Positions 11,632-23,000 are shown, counted from the first letter of the stretch. The stretch is 64,000 bases of DNA from Lepiota brunneoincarnata (GCA_023014365.1 JAEBUN010000029.1:248001-312000), one strand, 5' to 3'. Numbers and translations are program-made. Notes: generated from the letters alone by a model not told the origin.

Positions 11632-12497
11632 ATGACCGTACTCCGAATGGCTTTGACAGCTACCGCTCTTGTTACACTCGTTAGCGCCCAGTGAGTTAAG
11701 GTACATTGTCTAGCACTTCAGTACGACTATTAACTGCTGTAAAAAGATCAGCACCAGTCAAATGCATGCTCGCGTTGTCTGGACTAGCCGGCAGAAACTC
11801 ACAAATTGGTCAATGCTTCGCTCCAACTGCTCTTTTTCCCGCTATAAATCACACCGCGGGTTTCGACATTAACTCTATCAACGAGTGGGCCATCAAGATT
11901 TGCGATGCTCAACCTTGCAGTAACTCGACTGTGGCAGACATAGTGGACACAGTCGTTCGTGGTTGCCCAGACAAAGTTTTCGGCACAACATTGGCCGAGA
12001 CCGATCCATCTGCTCTGGTTTCACGAGTCACGCCCATTCAGACTGTATCGGAAGGAAGGGTCACTCTCGACGACGTTTTATCATCGGTTGAGCTTGGATT
12101 CGACGTAACAGAGTACCCTGCCAATGTTACTTGCACAGATTGTGCAAAGGCCATTTACAATGTTTTCAAGCAAGAGATCCCAAGTATTGTGTCGGGCAGC
12201 ACTCCTGGCCTCCAGTCAGAGTGCGGTGCTTCGTTTGTAGGTGCGTCCGAGTCAATCCTATTTCCCCCCAACTCTGGTGCTTATTGCTGAATCCACCCTC
12301 GTGTAGACGGTGCACCCGTACCTGAGGTCACCAGTATCACATTAGAAGACAATCCGACCAAAAGAAATCTCAGTGGCCCGGATGGAGGATTCGGTGGCAG
12401 TGGCAATGGAAATGGAAACAGTGCCATGCCCATCATGGCCTCCGGCCTCTGCGTATTCGCCCTGATTGCCATTTCAGCGACTACCACCCTATTTTAA
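11632..12497 (+). CDS. Small cysteine-rich secreted protein, paralogue A (internal deletion)
   Basis: Function not recognised. Exons 11632-11690, 11747-12240, 12307-12497 give 247 residues in frame. The N-terminus is a signal peptide ending VTLVSAQ. The mature part has evenly spaced cysteines (KCML, GQCFAP, ICDAQPC, RGCPD, TCTDC, ECGASF). A Gly/Ser/Asn-rich linker and a hydrophobic C-terminal tail suggest a GPI-anchored or membrane-held surface protein. Compared with paralogues B and C it lacks about 185 bp: the QYYPTIR segment, the following intron and the start of the next exon have gone. VTPI is joined in frame to QTVSEGRV, removing two of ten cysteines. First of four paralogues in the duplicated segment. 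Confidence 0.75.
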
Positions 12498-13266
12498 CGG
12501 GTCTGCGGACCTATCCATTTTCGTTGTTCAGATCATTAAGTATGGACCGAACCTTTAGGGATAGTTTATGAAGTTAGTGACCAGCGTAATAATCCCTGTG
12601 TAGTTGTGCAGTTGCACTACTTGATATTTGTGGTGCGGTTGCGCATGTATTTTTGTTGTGTTGATTTGTGCTTGCGCCACTACTTTGTGCTACAATCCTG
12701 TTATCTGGCACCAAAGCACCCCCGTGCTGCGTCAATTCAACCTGTATTATGCATCGTTACATAGCTTGCCAAATCTCGGACTTCAAATTTCGTCAGCATC
12801 ATATCATGTTGGATGAGATGACAATGATTAATACTGCCCCGACTTTTGACAGGTGGAGCGACTATCAAAAGAAAGACAACCAGTGAGAAATACTCAGCAA
12901 CACCACTATTACTCCAATTTTCGCGACTCGGGTTCTAACCTGCCTTGGGGACGCCACGATGGGACAGTGGGTCTACCACCAGCCGTTCCACCGTCGTGCG
13001 CCCAAGTCCGAGTCTCAAAACGCAACTCAACTGGATAACGGGACCTCAGGAAGAGTCGCGGAGAAAAAATAGATCTGTACGACCGTGGAAGCTTTGCTCG
13101 ACAGGTATAGTTGGTTTTGGCCCCCGAACTGTGATCCTTCCTCAGCATATGGGAATATTTAATAAAGGATAAGATGATACACGGGCTTGGCAATAATACC
13201 ATCTCTATCCTTCTACAAAGCACGCACCTTTGAGTCAGATACCATCTCCATCCGACTGTCTGCCCC
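12498..13266. other. Intergenic region with displaced promoter of paralogue B
   Basis: From about 12780 to 13266 this matches the regions upstream of paralogues A, C and D (GTCAGCATCAT, ATTAATACTG, AAAGAAAGACAAC and the TGAGTCA at 13231-13237). The TATA position reads CTACAAAG (13212-13219), a degenerate box. The ATG that belonged to this promoter is now 4.9 kb away, beyond the copia insertion. Confidence 0.6.
13262..13266. repeat. Target-site duplication (left), copia element A
   Basis: GCCCC, repeated at 18190-18194 on the other side of the element. The 5-bp size is standard for LTR retrotransposon integration. Confidence 0.8.
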
Positions 13267-13606
13267 TAACGAGAATAGAATTGCGCAGTATCACGTCAGA
13301 CACAAAATATGTATAAGTGAGATCACTAGGATCCACGTAGGAAGACTGGATCAGTATCTACCAGAGACACGACGCAAGTAAGTTACATACCTAGGATCCA
13401 CGTAGGAAGACTGGATCCTAGGACTAGCGGACATTCTACTTATATACTAAGGAAAATTTTATGTACGTGTATTTACTGTAGAATTGAGCTCGTACTCGTT
13501 GCTACTTGGTATACAATAGAGTCCGTCGAGTGTACCTACAGTGTCCATGAATAATATGAAATATGAAGACAAAAGAAACATCGAGCTGTGCGCTCGCACT
13601 TCGACA
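13267..13606 (-). repeat. 3' LTR of copia A
   Basis: 340 bp, identical by eye to 17850-18189. In element orientation it begins TGTCGAAG and ends CTCGTTA. It contains a 27-bp internal direct repeat (13326-13352 and 13391-13417, core GGATCCACGTAGGAAGACTGG), possibly promoter/enhancer repeats. Confidence 0.9.
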
Positions 13607-13624
13607 CTCCCACTCAGTGAGATG

Positions 13625-16600
13625 TCAGTTAGGAGACAATACACCTAAACGAGCACGAAACTTTACAAAAGCTTCGCGTGGAAGCGCCTTGGTGAATATG
13701 TCGGCCAACATGTCCGTCGTGGACACATAATGAAGCTTGACTTCTCCACGTTCGATGCGCTCGCGGATGAAATGATGACGTATGTCGATGTGTTTGGCAC
13801 GGGAATGGGCAATAGGATTGTTGGCAAGGGCGATACAGCCCTGGTTGTCGGCATGGATGATAGTGGCAGTCGTCTGTGGAAAGTCGAGCTCTTCAAGAAG
13901 AGTGCGGAGCCAGATTGCCTCCTTCGTGGCACTAGCGGATGCAATGTATTCGGCCTCGACTGATGACGTGGCAACGGTTGGTTGTTTCTTCGAGGACCAA
14001 GAGACGGAACTACCAGCCACGTCGAAAACAAATCCACCAACGGACCTCCGATCATCAGGATCTTGAGCCCAATTCGAGTCGGTCCAGCCAACGAGACTAA
14101 AAGAGTCACTTCCACGTCTACCCAAAACGAGGTTGAGATCAGCAGTCCCTTTAAGATAACGCAGAATTCGCTTCGCGGCCTCCAAGTGTGCAATGCCAGG
14201 ATTACCACCAAATTGGGCAACCAGGCTGACTGCGAATTGGATGTCCGGACGCGTCTGGGTGGCAAACAGGAGGGAGCCAACGAGAGAGAGATAATGGACG
14301 TCACCCGCATATTCCTTATATGCTCGTTTCTCGGCTTCGGTCTTGGGGGACTGAGAAGTGGAAAGGCCATGCTTTACAGTGAGAGGAGTAGAGACGGGAG
14401 TAGTATCCTCCATGCAAAAACGTGCAAGAACCTGATGAATGTAAGCCGTCTGGTTGAGATAGATGAGGCGATTGGAGCGGTCTCGAGTGACAAGGATGCC
14501 CAACATATACCTGAGCTCACCGAGATCGGTGATATCGAAGTCGTCACTGAGAGCGGTCTTGAATGAGATGATATGAGTACCACCAGGACTGGCGACTGCC
14601 ATGTCATCAACGTAGACGAGCACAAGGAGAATAATCTTCCCCTTTTCCCTCCTGATATACAAGCAGTCATCAGCAAACGCACGTATGAAGCCGAGCTTAG
14701 TCAAAACTTCGTGTAATCTCTTCTTCCATTGCCTCCCAGCCTGCTTCAAGCCATACAAGGCTTTCCGCAACCTCCAATAACGACCTCCAGACCCTAACTT
14801 CTTGACCCCATCCGGCACCTCCATATATATTTCTTCGTCAAGATCCCCTTGCAAGTAGGCAGCGACAACGTCGACTTGATGTATATCAAAGTCCAGATAG
14901 GCAGCGAGAGTGAGGAAAACACGGAGAGTAGTGAATTTGGCCACAGACGAAAAAGTTTCGGTAAAATCCTCTCCAGGTACCTGCGAGAAGCCTTTAGCTA
15001 CAATCCGAGCCTTGAACTTAACCCGCTTTCCATGTCCATCCAACTTCTCCTTAAAGACAATACGACTCCCAACTGCCTTCTTTCCTCCAGGTAACTTGTC
15101 CACCCACTCAAAGACACCAGCCTTTCGCAATTGAGCATACTCGGATTCGATAGCACTCTCCCACTGCTTCGAGTAGGGGGAATGGAGGGCCTCCTGGTAC
15201 GTGCGGGGTTCATTCGCGACCGAGACAAAAGCAAAGTTAACAGTTCCATTTAAGGAAACCGCATCATTGATAGCAAAGAACCCCAGCCGTTCGACTGGCT
15301 TACGCACACGATTGGACTTCCTCGGCGCAGGCGGTGGTTGAGGGGGACTCCCACTGGAGACCTCATGAGAAGGGGTGACTGGACGCTCAGCAAGCGGAGC
15401 CTCAACAGCATCAACAGACATGGGGACTGGGGGAGGAGTCGTGGGAAGGGGAGTGGTGGTAGGACCTGGCTTGGGAACATCCATGGCAACAGCATCGTCA
15501 ACCAAACGGTCGACAGTCTCAGGTGGGACCACAGGCTCATCCACATCCACAACGGCCAACTCACTCGGGGAATCATCCTCTTGAAACTGGACATCGCGGG
15601 AGGCAATCAACTTGCCACTCTCCAAATCCTCGAGCCGGTATCCCTTCGCTTCGTCGGTCCACCATCCAAGCATCCGCACCTTCACCGCTCTCGACTCCAA
15701 CTTGCCCTTACGCACCGGCTTAGGAACATGAGCCCAACCAAGAGATCCAAAAATGCGGAGATGGGAAACGTCAGGCTTACGCCCTGTCCACGCCTCATAA
15801 GGGACAAAGCCCTTCAAGCCAGAGGTGAGAGCTAAACTGCGAATATGAACTGCGTACATGAAGGCCTCACCCCAGTAACGCAGATCCATGCCGCTGGTGT
15901 GCAACATGCACCGGACCATCTCGAAGAACACCGCAATGGCACGCTCAGCGATGCCGTTCTGCTCAGGAAGGTATGGAATAGTCGTCTCGTGAATAATTCC
16001 GTTGCGGCGGCAGAACTGATCCATGGCAGAGTTGACAAATTCGGACCCGTTATCACTACGGAGGCGGCGAGTTTTGAGACCAGACTGGCGTTCCAACATA
16101 GCCACAACATCCCGTACTGCAACACCAGTTTCCTCCTTATCCCGCAACAAACGGCCCACTGGATAACGGCAGCTCACCTCCACAACGACAAGCGCATACA
16201 AATACCCATCCCAAGTCGCGACGGACATTGGGCCGGTCAAGTCCATTACCAACAACTCCATCTTGGAGTAACGGTTTACACTCGTATCAGGCAAAGGCAA
16301 ACGATGCGACTTCCCATTGGCACAGCCGCTGCACAGATGGTCGAACTCTCGAGGTGCGTAAATCTCCAGGCCTTTCACCAGACGACCATTATGCATAGAG
16401 TCGATGACGCGGGGGCTCAAATGCCCCATACGGCGGTGCCATAAGCGCATGGATAACTGTCCCTTAGCAAGGTACGCGGCATCATTGTTTGACTTTGCAC
16501 ATTGGATATAATACAAAGTGCCAGCCGACCCTGCAAGCACCGCCCGGAACAACTCTTTGCCATCCTTCGAGAGCGTCAACCCTTTCAGACCCCAACTCTG

Positions 16601-17845
16601 GTAACTCGCTCCACCACGCTGCAAAACACCCAAACTGACGAGGTTGGCACCCAACTGAGGAATGTGGAGAACATCACGGAGGGTGATACTGAGGCGACCA
16701 TCTGGGAGCACAGAATGAAACATGACGGAGCCACGACCGGCGACAGGAACTTTGTTACGACCACCCACAGTGATATACTCGCCAGAGGATTCCTGATAGG
16801 AGACAAAATAGCCGCGATCCATAAACATGTGGGATGTAGCCGCACAGTCGAGCAAAACACCAGAGACAATGGTAGCCTCATCCAACGCCATCAACATCAC
16901 TCCAACTTCACGATCACCTAAGGACTTCGGCTGATCAACGGCAAGGTTCGCAGATCCACCCAACTTCCCTCTGGACTTCGAAGGACACTCAGGGCTCCAA
17001 TGACCCTTTTGGTGGCAGGTATGGCATTCTGAATCCGGAGGTCTAACCTTCTTCTCCGATTTGCCTCTCCCTTTTCTCCCTTTCTTCCCAGAGCTCCCAT
17101 TCCCCACTGACTTGGCAAGCAGGGCCAACTGCTCAGCCTTGACCTTCTTCTCGGACTCGTCGATAAGGCGGTCATGTTCAGCACGATCGTGCACGGAAAT
17201 AAGCTCAGCAGTGACCATATCGAGGGTGAGAGACTTTCCCTTATTCAAAAGGTTCTGCTTAACGAGATCCCAGATACTCGAGCGGGGTAGGGAAAGGAGA
17301 ATGGCATGGATAACATGAATGTCGTCCAACTTCTGGCCGGCTTCCGTGATACGACGGCGTAGGTTTAGGAAGGACCCAACAAGGTCTGACATGGTGGTAC
17401 GTTCGTCCCATCTTTTAGTATAGAGCTCCTGATAATAGTAGTGAACGTTGATACTCTGGCGTTCGGTGATATGGATCTTGAGAAGTCGATCCCACATCTC
17501 CTTCGACGTAGAAACACCAGCAACATGTTCGCACTGGCTGAACTCGATAGCCCCCCGCATCAAACCCATAGCCGCGTGGTCGGATTTCAACCAACGCAAG
17601 TAATCCTTCTTCGACTGGAGCCAATCCTTATGGGCCGGATCGGACGTAGGAAGTGGTTTACCTTCGGAACTAACAGGGGGATCCGAAGAGGGTAAAGGGG
17701 GACAGTCTTCCAGGCCCTCTACAACAAGCCAGAGCAGTCGAGCTTGGAGAGCGGCCTTCATGTTATCAGACCAGGCGTAATAATTACTGCCATTCAATTT
17801 GGCAAATTGAAGTGTCATAGACGTAGAGTCGCTCTCGGGGCCCAT
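13625..17845 (-). CDS. Copia A Gag-Pol polyprotein (1406 aa)
   Basis: Single-frame polyprotein needed for retrotransposition. In order: Gag (about residues 1-250); zinc knuckle CHTCHQKGHWSPEC (about 272); aspartic protease with LLDCAATSHM (about 332), where the usual D-S/T-G reads D-C-A; GAG-pre-integrase HxxxxH..CxxC; integrase core with D in VMDLTGPM (about 535), D in RSDNGSEF (about 600) and the following Glu; reverse transcriptase with VDVVAAYLQGD and YVDD (about 1078); RNase H from TDSNWAQ with SSVEAEYIA and the terminal DIFTKALP (about 1260-1400). Domain order PR-IN-RT-RH is diagnostic of copia. The start codon lies inside the primer-binding site. No internal stop was seen, so the element may be active. 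Confidence 0.95.
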   Translation of the reverse strand: MGPESDSTSMTLQFAKLNGSNYYAWSDNMKAALQARLLWLVVEGLEDCPPLPSSDPPVSSEGKPLPTSDPAHKDWLQSKKDYLRWLKSDHAAMGLMRGAIEFSQCEHVAGVSTSKEMWDRLLKIHITERQSINVHYYYQELYTKRWDERTTMSDLVGSFLNLRRRITEAGQKLDDIHVIHAILLSLPRSSIWDLVKQNLLNKGKSLTLDMVTAELISVHDRAEHDRLIDESEKKVKAEQLALLAKSVGNGSSGKKGRKGRGKSEKKVRPPDSECHTCHQKGHWSPECPSKSRGKLGGSANLAVDQPKSLGDREVGVMLMALDEATIVSGVLLDCAATSHMFMDRGYFVSYQESSGEYITVGGRNKVPVAGRGSVMFHSVLPDGRLSITLRDVLHIPQLGANLVSLGVLQRGGASYQSWGLKGLTLSKDGKELFRAVLAGSAGTLYYIQCAKSNNDAAYLAKGQLSMRLWHRRMGHLSPRVIDSMHNGRLVKGLEIYAPREFDHLCSGCANGKSHRLPLPDTSVNRYSKMELLVMDLTGPMSVATWDGYLYALVVVEVSCRYPVGRLLRDKEETGVAVRDVVAMLERQSGLKTRRLRSDNGSEFVNSAMDQFCRRNGIIHETTIPYLPEQNGIAERAIAVFFEMVRCMLHTSGMDLRYWGEAFMYAVHIRSLALTSGLKGFVPYEAWTGRKPDVSHLRIFGSLGWAHVPKPVRKGKLESRAVKVRMLGWWTDEAKGYRLEDLESGKLIASRDVQFQEDDSPSELAVVDVDEPVVPPETVDRLVDDAVAMDVPKPGPTTTPLPTTPPPVPMSVDAVEAPLAERPVTPSHEVSSGSPPQPPPAPRKSNRVRKPVERLGFFAINDAVSLNGTVNFAFVSVANEPRTYQEALHSPYSKQWESAIESEYAQLRKAGVFEWVDKLPGGKKAVGSRIVFKEKLDGHGKRVKFKARIVAKGFSQVPGEDFTETFSSVAKFTTLRVFLTLAAYLDFDIHQVDVVAAYLQGDLDEEIYMEVPDGVKKLGSGGRYWRLRKALYGLKQAGRQWKKRLHEVLTKLGFIRAFADDCLYIRREKGKIILLVLVYVDDMAVASPGGTHIISFKTALSDDFDITDLGELRYMLGILVTRDRSNRLIYLNQTAYIHQVLARFCMEDTTPVSTPLTVKHGLSTSQSPKTEAEKRAYKEYAGDVHYLSLVGSLLFATQTRPDIQFAVSLVAQFGGNPGIAHLEAAKRILRYLKGTADLNLVLGRRGSDSFSLVGWTDSNWAQDPDDRRSVGGFVFDVAGSSVSWSSKKQPTVATSSVEAEYIASASATKEAIWLRTLLEELDFPQTTATIIHADNQGCIALANNPIAHSRAKHIDIRHHFIRERIERGEVKLHYVSTTDMLADIFTKALPREAFVKFRARLGVLSPN

Positions 17846-17849
17846 AACC
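17838..17849 (-). promoter_or_regulatory. Primer-binding site of copia A (initiator-tRNA anticodon type)
   Basis: On the element strand GGTTATGGGCCC directly abuts the 5' LTR. Its complement GGGCCCATAACC matches the anticodon stem-loop of eukaryotic initiator tRNA-Met, the half-tRNA primer known from Drosophila copia. The ATG in this site is the first codon of the polyprotein. Confidence 0.75.
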
Positions 17850-18189
17850 TAACGAGAATAGAATTGCGCAGTATCACGTCAGACACAAAATATGTATAAG
17901 TGAGATCACTAGGATCCACGTAGGAAGACTGGATCAGTATCTACCAGAGACACGACGCAAGTAAGTTACATACCTAGGATCCACGTAGGAAGACTGGATC
18001 CTAGGACTAGCGGACATTCTACTTATATACTAAGGAAAATTTTATGTACGTGTATTTACTGTAGAATTGAGCTCGTACTCGTTGCTACTTGGTATACAAT
18101 AGAGTCCGTCGAGTGTACCTACAGTGTCCATGAATAATATGAAATATGAAGACAAAAGAAACATCGAGCTGTGCGCTCGCACTTCGACA
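17850..18189 (-). repeat. 5' LTR of copia A
   Basis: 340 bp, identical by eye to the other LTR. On the plus strand it ends eight bases before the ATG of paralogue B, so any antisense or bidirectional LTR promoter activity would read straight into that gene. Confidence 0.9.
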
Positions 18190-18197
18190 GCCCCCCG

Positions 18198-19211
18198 ATG
18201 ACCGCACTCCATCTTACACTGACGGCTATCACTCTTGCTACTCTTGCTAGGGCCCAGTGAGTTACCTGCTCTAGCACTTCAGCACGACTGCTAACTCCTG
18301 CAAGAGATCTTTTGGCACATGTGCAAATGCACTGGAAGGAATGTTTGACGGAACACCATCAGCCGCTCGATGCTTTGGGCCACTTTCGCTTGAAGATGCT
18401 CTATTGCACAACACCTCATCTGTCATTCTGCCTATGAACGAATGGGCCACCGACATTTGCGGGGTTAAACCTTGCACCAACCTGACTCTGCTGGATATCG
18501 TAGATACGGTTGTTCATGGATGCCCAGAAACGATTTTAGGCGCAAACGAGGCCTTTACCAATCCATCTGCTCTGGTTTCACGAGTCACGCCCATAGTTCA
18601 ACAATATTATCCTACAATACGAAAGGCCGTCTGTTTAGCAGAGTGAGTAACTAACGCTCCATTCACTGTGCCGTAGTGCACAAATTAACGACGAAGGACA
18701 CTAGCCAGACCCCCAATATATGTCTCTCGCAGATATTGGGGAGCGTTCAGGATGTACAGGGAACGGTCACGCCCGTCGATTTGTTGGCTGGGATTGAGCT
18801 TGGTTTCAACGTGACGAAGTTCCCTGCCAATGTCGTTTGTACAGACTGCGTGAAGGCCATTTACAGTGTCTTCAAGCAAGGTCTCCCAAGTTTACTATCA
18901 AACATTACTCCTGTCCTCCAATCAAAGTGTGGTGCTTCCTTTACGGGTATGTCGGGACAAACTTATATTCCGTCCTGTTAGTGAGCGCTGAATCTTTGCT
19001 TGGTGTAGAAGGTGCCTCCCCACCTGGGGTCTCAAGCTTTGCAATGGAAGACAATCAGACCCCAATTCCAACTGGTCAGGGCGGGGGACTTGGCGACGGA
19101 GACGACGTTCACGGGGGAAGCAGTGGTAATGGCGCCATACCCATCGTGGCCTCCGGCCTTGGTGTATCTGCCCTGGTTTTCATTTCTGCGGTTATCACCA
19201 TGTTTCCATGA
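18198..19211 (+). CDS. Small cysteine-rich secreted protein, paralogue B
   Basis: Function not recognised; the most complete family member together with C. Exons 18198-18256, 18307-18642, 18705-18946, 19009-19211 sum to 280 codons. Signal peptide ends ATLARAQ. Ten cysteines lie in the mature protein (TCANAL, RCFGPL, ICGVKPC, HGCPE, VCLAD, ICLSQ, VCTDC, KCGASF). A Gly/Asp/Ser-rich linker precedes a C-terminal hydrophobic segment (IPIVASGLGVSALVFISA), suggesting GPI or membrane anchoring at the cell surface. The coding part is intact but the native promoter is cut off by copia A. With the hydrolase fragment downstream (19497) it mirrors the order paralogue D - hydrolase at 38.8-41.5 kb. Confidence 0.75.
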
Positions 19212-19496
19212 ATTTCCGGAGATTACTCTGGAACAAACCGAGGTCTGGGTACATACCTCGTCAACTGAAGTTGTACATTCTCCATATATTTTTTTATAAC
19301 TTGAAGAGGAGATCAATAATACCTGTAATGACAATGCGCTAGCTGGTTGTGGCCCACATTCAATATGGGCGTGCAAATTGCTAGTTGCCAATGAGATTAG
19401 GAGTACAGAGAAATAGATGGACATTTCGACGGAATAAAGAGATAATGCAAGTTCCCAGAGTCTGGCAGTTCAAGTGGGTAGGAATCTTCTACCAGA

Positions 19497-19546
19497 TTAA
19501 ACCTAACTCGGAGCCGTCGCATCTTGGAACCCCATCGGAAACCAGT
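19497..19546 (-). pseudogene. Broken alpha/beta hydrolase copy, 3' piece
   Basis: Matches the last codons and stop of the hydrolase at 40144 (GTCGCATCTTGGAACCCC versus GTCGCATCCTGGAACCCC). The flanking 19380-19496 matches 40040-40143. The rest of this copy continues at 35037, on the far side of the 15.5-kb gypsy nest. Confidence 0.75.
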
Positions 19547-20095
19547 TGTATGAAGGTTTGTGAGTTCGAGAGGGGAGGCAAGCGTCATTGAGCTGAGTCA
19601 AGGAGAGGGAGAGATTGCGACAAGTCTTTCGAGATAGAGAGTAAATATTTTTTTCTGGAGGACGAATCCTCCCACTTCTACATTAAATACGGTAAAGAAA
19701 GTAATACTATGTTATTCGTCGGTTATCAGAGAAGACAGCAAACGTACACGAAAAGGAGCGAAATTGTATAACTACGAGAGGCCGTGTAAGTGAAACAAAA
19801 TGTAGTGATTCTGAAGACAGATTTTCGTGAAACAGGAACCTGGAGAAAAACTTACAAGTATGCTAGGAAGGAAAAGGTAGCTAGAAGGAAGGAGAGGGAA
19901 CGGTTGTACTAAAGGTGTAGAAAAACTTAAGGAATGAAGAAAAATTTACATATATTTCAACGGGAGGGGACTTATCTGAAGACCGAGGGTATGCATGGCC
20001 CAGGGTCGTTGCTCCATTCTATCGTTTGTCATCTGAGTCCGATGCTTGTCCTCTTCCGGATTGTTTCCACACGTAGCCAGGAGGCTACTCCCACA
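19547..20095 (-). repeat. 3' LTR of gypsy element 1
   Basis: 549 bp, plus-strand ends TGTATGAAGG..TACTCCCACA. It is the partner of 34140-35032; differences between the two are mainly C/T or G/A at CpG sites. Confidence 0.85.
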
Positions 20096-20099
20096 TCTC

Positions 20100-23000
20100 C
20101 CCCTTTCTTTCGGATTGCAACTGTCCTCAGTTGCCCTCACCATCATCTTCCACAGCTGCCAAATCTTCCAAATCCACAAATTCTGTAACTTCCAAACAAG
20201 TGTGAGACTGAGGGTGGTAAGGGATGAGACGGAAGGCAGCGAATTTGAGGCGAGATACTGCGCCGTTAACCTTGGCAAGTATATAGGCTCCACTGCGCAA
20301 CTGCTTGACTACCACCATAGGACCGAAATAATGAGGTTTGCACTTGCGGCCGAGTTCCAGTTCGATGCGTTTGTTTAAGACCAGCATGAGTGCACCCGGT
20401 TCAAACTTATGGTTGCAAATTCGGCCTTGGTTTCACTTAGCAAAATCTCCCATAGACTGATAATGCGCAGCCAGGACCTTGTCTTCCATGGTCTTGAGGT
20501 CATCATCATGTTTCTCGAGGGCTCAGGCATGGACAGCCAGCAGCTCGGAGTCGGAGAGTTGATTAGCGATGGGAGGGAACAGGAAGGTTGCCTTGGCAAT
20601 GTCAAATGGGAGCAATGGCTCAATTCCATGGACAGCATAGTAGGGTGTCATACCAGTAGCCTTTTTCATAGTAACTCGGTCGGCCCAAAAAATGTATGCA
20701 GCATGTTTGTACCATTTGCACACATCACCATTGCATGCCTTGATGAGAGCATCTTGAATAGTCCTGTACATTGTTTCTACCACTCTGTTGGATTGGGAAT
20801 TGTAAGCTGAAATACAAATGTGGCAGATATGATACTTATCAGCTAACCAGTCCAGCGTGGCTACAAATGCCGTCCCATTATCTGTAATGATCTTGTCTAA
20901 ACCTCCCTATCGACACAAGATTTCTTCAAATATGAAGGCCCCAAGTGTTCAGCCATTTTCCTTCTTGAGAGCTTGCCATTCTGGCCAACCTGTGAGGCTA
21001 CAACAGGCTTGTACAATGTACTTGAAGCTGTGGGAGGGCGGAATATGCATGGTATCAATGTATGCCTTCCAAAAAAGTGTTGCTGGGTGCTGGATTATGG
21101 GGGGGATTACAACATGTTGAGTAGAGCGAATCTGGCATTGGTGACATGTCTTGAGGTACCAGCGTAGGTCTTGATCAAGAGTAGGCCACCAGAAACAATC
21201 CAATAAGGTACATCGTGTTGCAAAAAATCCCTTGTGACCTAACTGATCATGTACTGCTTTCAACAAACCCACCCTTGCATCCATTCCCATCACCACCTGT
21301 TGATGCCGCCCTCCATGTTCCTTCCTCTACAACTTGTCCCCTCTAACAAAAAACCTGCCAGCGTGATGGAGAAATGTTACTTTGGCCTTATTGGTGAGTC
21401 CTTGTGGCATTTTCATTGTCTCCAGAAATTTTCTGACTGCTCCTAGTTTCTTGTCTGTCTCTTCTGCTCAAAAATCCGCTGTTTCATCACTGATTTCTAG
21501 CCTGCCCTCCCCCTTTCTTTCTGATATGATGTCCCTGTCATTCCCCTAACCCACTGTCATCACCCAAGCCAAACCAACATCCCCAGTTAATCCTGCCACC
21601 CAAACCCCACATCCAATCACCTTGTCAACCCAGTCCTCTGCTTCATCCACACCTTCCCCTGCCTCTTTGCCATCCTCCTCCACTGCCTGGTGTCTTGATA
21701 ACCCATCTGGACCCTTGTGTTTTGCCCCCGGAACATGTACCAAGTCAAAATCAAACATCAAGATGGCTGAAATACAATGATTCATGGCTGCATTTGGGTG
21801 AATGTCAGGTTTGTTCACCATACCCTTGATGTACTGTGCATCAACCTCAACCACTAATTTTTTTGCCCCAATTATCCAGAGTTTCGTCGCATCAAGTGCT
21901 CAAAAGAGGCCATATAACTCAAGCTTGGCCTATGAATATCGCAAAATCCGTTTGCTCCACACAATCGATCCAAAATGTGCTGGCCATCGCCATTCCTCCT
22001 CATCCAGCTGTGCTAAAACAAACCTGACTGCAATCACTGAGGTATCCACTGATAGAATAATTGGAAAGGGGAGTGTGTGATCAATTAGCCAAATTGCCTT
22101 GCACATCATAACACGTTTCTTTACCTCCTCCATCACTACCTTCTGTTCATCTTCCCATTGAAAGGCCTCCTTTGTTACTCTCGTTAGCTTTGTTAATGGG
22201 TTGCACACCTCTGCAAAACCCTTGATCCAGTTCCTCACTGTACCCACCATCCCCAAAAATCCTCAGACTTCCGACATGTTCCAACATTCTGGCTACTTCA
22301 AAATCTTGTCCACTGTTGTCCCATCTGGTTCCTGACCCTCATACGTGCATTGCCGTCCCACCACAATGATATCTGGCTGACATAATTGAAGTTTCTTGGC
22401 TGATATGGTTGCACCTGCATGTTTGAGCCAATGAAGGACCCAATTCAGGTCATTGGCATGTTACCAGATAAAATGCTGAATGCCTGGGTTGTCCAGAATG
22501 GTCTCGTAGGTACCATCATGCTTCTCATACTGCAATTTGGGTCCTAACAACATGACATCATCTAGGAAGTTTGGTGCACAATCAGTTTTGTTTTGCAGGA
22601 TAAAGGCCACATTGTTATGGAAGATTCCTACTGAGCCCGTCCAGCCCTAAGGAAGTACTGTGAGATGCATTGTGCCGAGTGGTGTATCAAATGTTGTGTA
22701 ATTGCGAGACCCCTCTGCCAAGGTATGGTGATCATAGCCAACGAAAAGGTCCAATCCTGAATATATTGCACATGCTGAGCATTGTTCTGCATACAGATAG
22801 ACAAGGGGGGGTTCTTGTGAATTGCAAATCATGACTGCATTGAGGGGAGTAAGGTTATGAACAATACATATATTCCTGTCTTTCTTAGCGACCGTAAACC
22901 ACTGATGTCGATAGGAGCTGTAAGATGGTTCATATACCCCTGATTTGACCTTCTGTTTGATGAGGTTGACAACCTTCTCACAAATGCCAGGTGGGATTGG

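Larger units (their letters stand above)
13267..18189 (-). mobile_element. Ty1/copia LTR retrotransposon A, apparently complete
   Basis: A 4923-bp element in minus orientation, with two 340-bp LTRs that read identical by eye, a 5-bp target duplication (GCCCC), an initiator-tRNA-type primer site and one uninterrupted polyprotein frame. Identical LTRs and an open frame point to a recent insertion. It landed 8 bp upstream of the ATG of paralogue B, separating that gene from its promoter. Confidence 0.95.

Noticed and set aside
13663..17318. Several 100-235-codon frames on either strand inside copia A
   Set aside because: All overlap the intact polyprotein in other frames and carry no independent domain.
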